DNA of 64,000 nucleotides from Strigamia acuminata (Eukaryota; Arthropoda; Chilopoda; Geophilomorpha; Linotaeniidae). The notes under the pieces are model-generated. The model did no database searches. It saw only the letters and a program-made list of their open reading frames with translations, and was not told the DNA's origin. Numbering within the stretch: the stretch's first letter is position 1; the number at the start of each line of letters is the position of its first letter. The stretch covers positions 4,712,001 through 4,776,000 of the forward strand of contig OX442323.1 of NCBI GenBank assembly GCA_949358305.1, in the 5' to 3' direction. The position numbers and the translations under genes are program-made. Below, one piece after another: positions 57,085 to 64,000 of this stretch.

Positions 57085-60000
57085 TTATTTACAAGAACAA
57101 AACTTTTGCAACGTTGCACTTTGTACACATAGCTGTTTACCATACCGATTTATACGGCTGATCTCATTGTTTACCAAATAGATCCCGGTCGCCTCGGTGT
57201 ATTGAACAGTTCCCTCAAACATACCCCGACCGGGTTTAACTAAAACCGTAATCAAGTAGGTGAAAACACCACCGATACGGTCGCCGAAGAAAGCTGTTCT
57301 ATTTACTACATCATTGACACTTTCTTGAAACCTTAGTAGTTTATCAGTTAAACTGCTGACAAGAGCGTTTGTGATTGTGTCAAGTTCAAACACAGCACAT
57401 TGTGAATGACCAGCCACTTTTGCGTTAATGGCTTGCACCAGTTTTTGAGCGGCATTTATCACGACGATGTCGCTGAGATTGGCCGCACTTCTACTCTCAC
57501 ATGTGCACCAATGGGGTAAGATGGCCGCATGTTCACACGTCCTTTCTTGGGGAATTTCGGAAAACAAACTGATGCCGCGGTCGTTCAAAGAGGCTTCTTT
57601 CACCTCTCCGGTGAAATTAAGGATGTCTTTCAAGGTTGCGTAAACATCGAACGGTGTCGTGAGTCTGTTTTGGTTGGTTTGAAGGTTGGACCAGATATCC
57701 GGGTACTTTGATGGAAACCATGGAGGAAATATGATGAAGTAAAACGGCATCCGTTCTTCGATCTTGCCCACAAAGGATTCTAGGATGTCTCCGAAACGCA
57801 TGCCGTGATCACTGAAGAAAATTAGAACGGAGTTGTCGATCAAGTGTGATTCATGAAATTGATTTAAGAATTTGAAGTAGGGCTCGTCCGCATAGCCGGC
57901 GTCGTTTAAATCTTCGTGTGTTTGCCGAGTGTTGAAGACAAAGGCAAATGTTGGTTTTCTCTGAAAGAAAAGAATAGAAAACGGAAGTTAAAACTCTTTT
58001 ATGTCTATGGCACTAAAGGATATTAACAGGCAGGGTGGTTTTCAGACTTTCTCAGGCCCTAAAGATACTGACCATGGATAAATTAGAGCACCTTATAAAG
58101 GGATGAACTCTAAAAAAGAGAAATAATCAAGCAAATGTGTCAGGACATGCTGGACAAAGGCATTGTATCGCATGCGCTGGGCGAATACGCAATGAGGATT
58201 GTGTTAGTAATGCATTTCGGTTCTGAGCCGCATCTCATGGTCATCGAATCGATACAAATGCTGTCCATTGACTCCATACTTTGATTGTTGAATCCGTTCT
58301 CATGGGTCACCACTATGGACCTCTCAAAGGGTATTGGCAGGTTGGACTAAAAACTAAGGATAAACTGAAAACGGCTTTTTACTCGCCAATTGGGTGCTTA
58401 ATGTTTAACGTTATGCTCTTTGGTTTAGAAAATGCCCCAATTAAGTTTCAGAATTTGATCAAATGTGTTTTTGGTGCGTCCAAACATTCTGAGGAATTAA
58501 TTGAAGAAAATTAACTTCTAATTCCTTACTACCGAAAAATTCCAATTATAAGACACTTTTATTCTCCAAAATAACATGTCCAAAAATAAGAGGTGCGTCT
58601 TAGAATTGGAATGTGCTGCTCTGGTTAAGACCATGCTTACTTCAAACTCTTCGAGAAAGTCTCGCAACCATTGCAAAACAACATCAATTTCCAAACGGTT
58701 CATGTAACAGTTTTCATCTATCGTGATGAATTCTGAGGCTGCCATGGTGAACGGTCTCAAATAATAATCCGTTGGTTGACGGTAAAAACCGGCCTTTGCA
58801 TAATTAAATGTGGCTAATTTAGGATAATCTTCCGCAAACAAAGTTCGAAATCCTTTCGCGGCAAAATCCTTCCAAACAAAATTTAAGTCGTCAAAAGATT
58901 CATTGCTTAGTGACTCGTTCCAGCATTCCTCGACGAACAAACCGGACAACATCGGAACAAGATTGACGAATGTATTATCGGCTACTTTGGTGAACCCTTG
59001 CAAGTCAACCGCGTTCATCACATCCCGAAGATAAGCCAAGGTCTTAGGCATGTGTCTTTGCATGTTGAGCCTTGAAACCGAGTCTACACCTACAAAAGTG
59101 ACGCTTAATCTTTCTACTACTGTCTTTCTAGTTTGATCCATCCAAAGGTGCAAGTTGAAATCGCGTTCTTTCTCCACTTTGGGTTTCAATGGAATGAACA
59201 GGAAAAAGTCTCGGTAAACCACTTCTTCGTTAACTCCGCAGCCAACCATTATAAACTCATCGGGTATTGGAATTGAATCGGCCATTACGGTATAGGAGTC
59301 TTCAATTCCGTATCTGAAAAAGAATTATAAAATTACCGCACTTTTTACTTTGAAAAGTCGACTAAAACTTGGTGTGTTTTATACCTCGTTCGGACCAGAA
59401 AGTTTGGGCTAGCCTAAAGTGTAAATCTAGTTCTGGTTCTTGGTGCGAACGCATCTAGCCTAAATTTATCTAGTTTATCCAGTTGTGTAAACTAGATAAT
59501 TTCCAAAGAACTAGATAACTGCCAAGGTTATTTCCCACAATTCCGTGCGCAGTATGATCAGTTGATTGTCTATTGGCATGCTAGTCTAGATATGTGGATT
59601 TTTTATTCTTGGTGCGAACGCATCAGCTACTGGTAAATCATTTTATAGGCTAAATCATCTAGAACTAGATTTAAATTCCAGGCGAGCTCAAGCTTTCTGG
59701 TGGGAACAAGGTATTGTGGTGTGCAAATGGTTACTGATTTTATGGATGAAAATTTTTGGCTTTGCTGCACTACACTAGGCCAACATTGAAAATAAATTTG
59801 GAATCTCTTACTCATCATCCGTGTTGTCATTTCCTTCTCTCCAGATTCGTTTATACCCACAAGAAACATCATTTCCATGTTTTTCTCTCGCTCGTTTCAT
59901 GTCAATATTGAGATGAGTCCGATTAGCAGTTGCAAAAACATCAACATGTGGACACCCCTTGTTTCCAGTGTACCAATAAAACTTGCGCACTTCAGGATCA

Positions 60001-60262
60001 AACGGATCTAAATTTGGAATCTGACATCCCGGTGTGTCCACCTGAAATTAGTAAACGGTAAATGTCTTTGGAGTTGAGTTTCTCAATTGCTGGTACTTAC
60101 TATAAATAGTTTTCTTGTATTCTGCTTCTCTTTCGTAATTTTTAACTTACGTTCTCGGCTATTCATGGCTATAAAACTGTTCTGATGCACAGTCATTATG
60201 TAGATCATAAATAAGCAGGTGGAAAAAATTGAAAGCCCTACTTTGGAAGGTGTGAATCGCAT
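57085..60262 (-). CDS. DUF229 family protein, intact copy C (alkaline phosphatase/sulfatase superfamily)
   Basis: Four exons (60101-60262, 59812-60041, 58641-59313, 57085-57960; 162, 230, 673, 876 nt) give 646 residues with matching phases. N-terminal signal-anchor (about 9-27), then a luminal or extracellular domain with N-glycosylation sequons (NRTHLN). Family signatures: CQIPNLDPFD, FVGVDSVSRLN (about 204-214, metal site), MPKTLAYLRD, DNTFVNLVPMLSGL, YLRPF, FSDHGMRFGD (SDHG about 405-408, metal site), RLTTPFDVYATLKDIL, RGISLF, HWCTC. DUF229 proteins share the alkaline phosphatase/sulfatase fold; substrates are unknown to me. Three decayed relatives lie nearby, and each unit also carries a peptide gene. 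This is the only copy with a complete frame. Confidence 0.92.
58135..58500 (+). pseudogene. Gypsy reverse-transcriptase remnant in DUF229-C intron 3
   Basis: MCQDMLDKGIVSHALGEYAM, then LKGYWQVGLKTKDKLKTAFY and LMFNVMLFGLENAPIKFQ with frameshifts. Uninterrupted counterpart of 28,845-29,775. Confidence 0.85.
59385..59718. mobile_element. MITE with CACCAGAAAGTTTGG-type termini in DUF229-C intron 2
   Basis: GGACCAGAAAGTTTGGGCTA at the left and its near reverse complement around 59,685-59,712; orthologous to 31,268-31,615. Confidence 0.72.
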
Positions 60263-60349
60263 ATTGATTCGCAGGTACAACTAGCTTCCTCTTTGCGTGC
60301 TAAAATGTGTATGTTCTAGCAAATATTGAAAGTAGGAAATAACAAAAGA

Positions 60350-61352
60350 TTTTCTCGATTGGTCCTTCCGCTCGTTAAAAGTCGGTAAAGGCCTAATGCA
60401 CAGGTAACACGCCGGGTTGGTAGCCCGTGAGTAATATCTTCAAGATGTTGCGAGAAACAACTACCTGGATAATGGTAATCCAACGGCAGTGGCCAATTAA
60501 TATTTTACCCGGTGCTCGATCATTGGATCCCGCCATCGTAAGGCATGCTGGCGGATGGAGGAGTCAAATCCTCTCGCGATGGTTCTCTCGACCGTCGTGA
60601 CGGTCCCCGCCCCATTATACCCTCCGGGTTAGTAACCCGTGAACAGAAGTTGAAGAACACTGTGCTAAACAAATTACTCGGGCATTGGTAATCCTGTATT
60701 GGCAATATCTTTTACACCGGTAAGTCCATAGAAATGTTTACCTGGTGGTTGGTACCACCGACAGCGATTTAAAGCGTACAATTAAATACTCGGCGCCTGA
60801 TCACGAGATCTTGTCGTCGTAAGGCATGCTGGCGGATGGAGTCTCAACAACTCCCGCGACGTTCTCTCAATTGTCGTGACGGTCCCCGCCCAATTAATAT
60901 TTATATAACAATTCATTTGTTATATTCCATTAATCCCTTTACTTTTATTCATTTGAAATATGGAATATTCTGCCGAATATTCCTGTTTATGCGAAGGACT
61001 CTTCGCATATTTAGACAATCGAGCTGCGGACCAAATACGTCTCCGTAGCGCTATTTGTGACGATGCCGCAAGTCAGCCGTATCCCTCTGGCTTCGCCCGG
61101 ATCCTCAACCAGTTGATGCCGCCCGTTTACACGCGTCAAGAACCCATTATTGTTATCATTAATATTTAGTAATAAATATGTTATGTCACACTAAAACTGT
61201 AAGTTATTTCTATTCGATCACGTATTCATGTTTGTAAAGACTTCCGTAGCTTATCTCGGTTAGGTTGTTGCTAAACTTAGCAACGTCTTGTATAAACCGA
61301 ATTATCTATCTCAAATTGGCTATTAAATTAGCCTAAAAGTAGAATCGTCACA
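60350..61352 (-). mobile_element. Truncated L1.7 solo LTR in unit 2
   Basis: Copy of 52,429-53,431. Cut by the duplication breakpoint, so only the first 1,003 bp (minus orientation) remain. Confidence 0.87.
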
Positions 61353-61369
61353 CGGTACTTGCTGTATAT

Positions 61370-61912
61370 TGTTACGAGCGCAGATCTCGCTGTGAAGCAG
61401 CGGGTTTAAACGCTCTGTTTAGAAAGATAACTCCAAATTCTCTCACCAGGCGAACTGGGATTTCCAAACTCGCTCACCAGTTGGCGTTGTGCTAATTATG
61501 CACAACCCAATCGGGCTAATCAATTAAGCAGAGCGGAGGGAAAACCCAGAGTTTACCTCTTAAGTTAAACGAGCTTAAGAGAGCAGAAGAGTTCCGGATC
61601 CCAAACAGCAAACATGTTTAATAAAGGCTCTTGTGGACCAGCGCACGCAGCGCTTGGTCCCTTTAGCCTAGAAAGAAATCTAAAGACAATTCATTAATAA
61701 TCATTCTTGCTTTTCCGAGTTTTGATTGAATAAATGTTTAGGTTTATAATTTCATTTTGTTTAATTGATGTAATAAATCCCACAGAATAAAAGAGATTTA
61801 GTTTACAAATTAAATCAGTTTCTCTCAATCATTTCACTCAAACATTTTCAAGGTCTCAGTTAATTTAGATTAACAATTGTTATGTGTGGATCACCCCAAC
61901 CCACACGTAACA
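61370..61912. mobile_element. 543-bp solo LTR (copy in unit 2)
   Basis: Copy of 53,449-53,991 with the same ATAT flanks. Confidence 0.87.
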
Positions 61913-62004
61913 ATATGTGAAACAGAACTCTAATTTAGTCGTTATCAAACTACTAGTAGTACTTTACAGTGTTTGGTTTTTGTTCTGACTCACTAGCGTA
62001 GAAT

Positions 62005-62546
62005 TTATTTACAAGAACAAAACTTTTGCAACGTTGCACTTTGTACACATAGCTGTTTACCATACCGATTTATACGGCTGATCTCATTGTTTACCAAATA
62101 GATCCCGGTCGCCTCGGTAAACCGTAATCAAGTAGGTGAAAACACCACCGTTGCCGAAGAAAGCCGTTCTATTTACTACATCATTGACATCTTCTTGAAA
62201 CCTTAGTAGTTTATTACTTAAACTGCTGACAAGAGCATTTGTGATTGAGTCACGTTCCAACATGGCACATTGTGAATGACCAGCCACTTTTACGTTAATG
62301 GCTTGCACCAGTTTTTGAGCGGTTTTTACCACAACGATGTCGCTGAGATTGGCCGCACTTCTATCCTCACATGTGCACCAATGGGGTAAGATGGCCGCAT
62401 GTACACACGTCCTTTCTTGGGGAATTTCGGAAAACAAACTGATGCCGCGGTCGTTCAAAGAGGCTTGTTTCACCTCTCCGGTGAAATTAAGGATATCTTT
62501 CAAAGTTGCGTAAACATCGAACGGTGTCGTGAGTCTGTTTTGGTTG
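62005..62546 (-). pseudogene. DUF229 family fragment D (copy of B)
   Basis: Copy of 54,084-54,625 with the same internal deletion and truncation. Confidence 0.88.
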
Positions 62547-62724
62547 TTTATATCAGCTTGACTTTGATCATCATTTTACTGATATGGAAAAATGTATAGA
62601 GTAGTCTCCACAAAAATCGACCAAAGTGAGGTTAAATAAACATTTTTAATAATTTGGCATTTCTACATTTGTTAATATTTAATAAACATAAACAAAAAAG
62701 TTGACGGTTTCCAAATGTCTCGAT

Positions 62725-63158
62725 TCATTCCCAAGCTAATTGGCCACATTGACTAGCATCGCATCTGCTAGGTAACTCACATCGTCTCTTGATTCCTAAA
62801 CCCGTCCTCTCAAGACACTCTTGCCATCTTTTGCACTTTAACTCGCAGTACAAAGTGATTTTTGCACTTTCAACTGAAAAAAAAAATTAATTAATAAAGA
62901 GTTAATGAAAGTAGTAGACATAATTACATTCGAGCCTCGTTATAACGAATGTTCATTATTTCAAAATTTTTGAACATGATCAACCCAGCTAGCTATTTTT
63001 AAGTATTCGTTATAACAAAAAATTCGTTATATCAAGGTTCGATTGTATTTTTACATGTTAAATGAATTTGTGTTTGTTGATTGAGATTTACCTTCGGCAA
63101 TGTTAACTGCTGCAACAGCAATTAATAAAATGGACAGGATCAAAAACTTGGTGTTCAT
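62725..63158 (-). CDS. Secreted cysteine-rich peptide, copy 6
   Basis: Exons 63092-63158 and 62725-62873, 71 residues, identical to copy 5 by eye; made by the 7,921-bp duplication. Confidence 0.82.
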
Positions 63159-64000
63159 CTTTGGTTTGATACGATCTGAAGCTCGATTCAGAAGTGAAGT
63201 GTTAGCAGCGCAGTTTGTTGCTTTATATATTTACGTTTGGTTGCGTTTCTTGGAATAATTTTGTTATCGGTAATTTCCATTCGTTGCTTCCAATAATTAG
63301 GACTTTAAACTGTTTTGATTGATTTTTGTTAAACGTTTTATCAGTTTGCATTGTAAGTGAATCTAGTTGTCATTGGTTTTTCCAGTTATTCGACCTTTAA
63401 ACTCCATTGATATGTCAGTCATACTTCACGTATGATGAAATTTGTTTTCTCAAATGGGATTAAAGATGAAGGTGTTATTTGTAGGAAAGGGAACCGAGGT
63501 AATGAAAAGCTGTCTGTTTGGTCACGCTTGTCATTGGTTGTGCAGTAGAGCCTCTGTTGTTATTTTGTGTCACCTGGTCCAATGTATTTGAAATCCCGTA
63601 TGAGGGTCTCCCACCGCCAGGGAGAGTTGTTTGTATGACTGACCAATCACGTGACTTCCGGTCACTTCGTGTATCGTGGCAATAGCGTGTGGTTTGGGTC
63701 AAAAATGTCTTTCCGCAATTAAACCAACTTTATCTGCAACAATCGATGTGATCGTCCTCCATTCAATTCCAACAGCCTCGATTATACGAACTAATTGGGA
63801 GACATGGGTGTTCATAAAACCAAATTGTTTGGATAATCGAACATTAGGTTTACGCACATACTCTACTGCATATGAAAATAAAAAAGTTATTAAAATATAG
63901 TTAGAAAGCATTAAAACCGACCAAAAATGGATAAAAATTGTCAAAAAACATTCAAAACCGTTGAAAAATAGGTGAAAATCGTAAAAAATAACATTAAAAT
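63159..64000. other. Upstream spacer of peptide 6
   Basis: Copy of 55,238-56,079 with the Tigger-like MITE and the 220-bp solo LTR at 63,555-63,774; no gene. Confidence 0.8.

Larger units (their letters stand above)
52429..60349. repeat. First unit of a 7,921-bp tandem segmental duplication
   Basis: Every base from 52,429 onward is matched 7,921 bp downstream, from 60,350 to the window end, apart from scattered substitutions. The unit contains a truncated L1.7 LTR end, a 543-bp solo LTR, DUF229-B fragment, peptide 5, a MITE-rich spacer and intact DUF229-C. Confidence 0.95.
60350..64000. repeat. Second unit of the 7,921-bp tandem duplication (runs off the window)
   Basis: Begins at the junction ACAAAAGA|TTTTCTCGATTGG. 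Scattered differences from unit 1, for example TCCTCCCGCG versus TCCTCTCGCG, AATCCAGTCG versus AATTTAGTCG, and GTGTGTTTGG versus GTCTGTTTGG. Still matching at the last base of the window. Confidence 0.95.

Overview
The window is nuclear DNA from an invertebrate animal. It is AT-rich and intron-containing, with many short GT-AG introns and metazoan single-copy genes (BBS7, ANAPC15, ITPA, TMEM234, DHRSX). It is dense in Ty3/gypsy-type LTR elements, Tc1/mariner-like MITEs and minisatellites. I could not place the phylum. The DUF229 genes are compatible with, but do not prove, an ecdysozoan or another invertebrate.

Positions 1-20,000 are a gene-rich segment. In order: the 3' part of BBS7 (+), ANAPC15 (-), ITPA copy 1 (-), a broken 5' copy of TMEM234 (+), ITPA copy 2 (-), intact TMEM234 (+), an unrecognised 138-residue gene (+), an unresolved coding-like stretch (+), DHRSX (-) and an unrecognised 511-residue five-exon gene (+). 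ITPA and the start of TMEM234 form a tandem duplication. Copy 2 of ITPA has lost the conserved arginine of the SHR motif. Introns and spacers hold long minisatellites, each with its own unit.

From 20,000 to 34,400 and from 51,500 to the end lies a tandem family of two-exon genes for small secreted cysteine-rich peptides (six copies, all -). From the third copy on they alternate with DUF229 (alkaline phosphatase/sulfatase superfamily) genes. Of the DUF229 copies, the one at 57,085-60,262 has an intact four-exon frame of 646 residues. The one at 27,229-32,434 is dead: it carries a MITE, a solo LTR and a 1-bp deletion, all dated relative to the intact copy by comparing sites. Two more are truncated. 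The last 11.6 kb is a nearly exact tandem duplication with a period of 7,921 bp that runs off the window.

Positions 34,421-51,550 are a four-level nest of insertions that can be unpicked by target-site duplications. A small TG..CA element carries a 1.75-kb solo LTR. That LTR carries a 2.3-kb non-autonomous LTR element and a 12.9-kb Ty3/gypsy retrotransposon. The gypsy element looks young: its 820-bp LTRs differ at one position by eye. It has gag, a canonical A AAA AAC slippery heptamer at the gag-pol junction, a full pol, and an unusual third gene of about 1,000 codons that seems to be spliced and resembles no protein I recognise.
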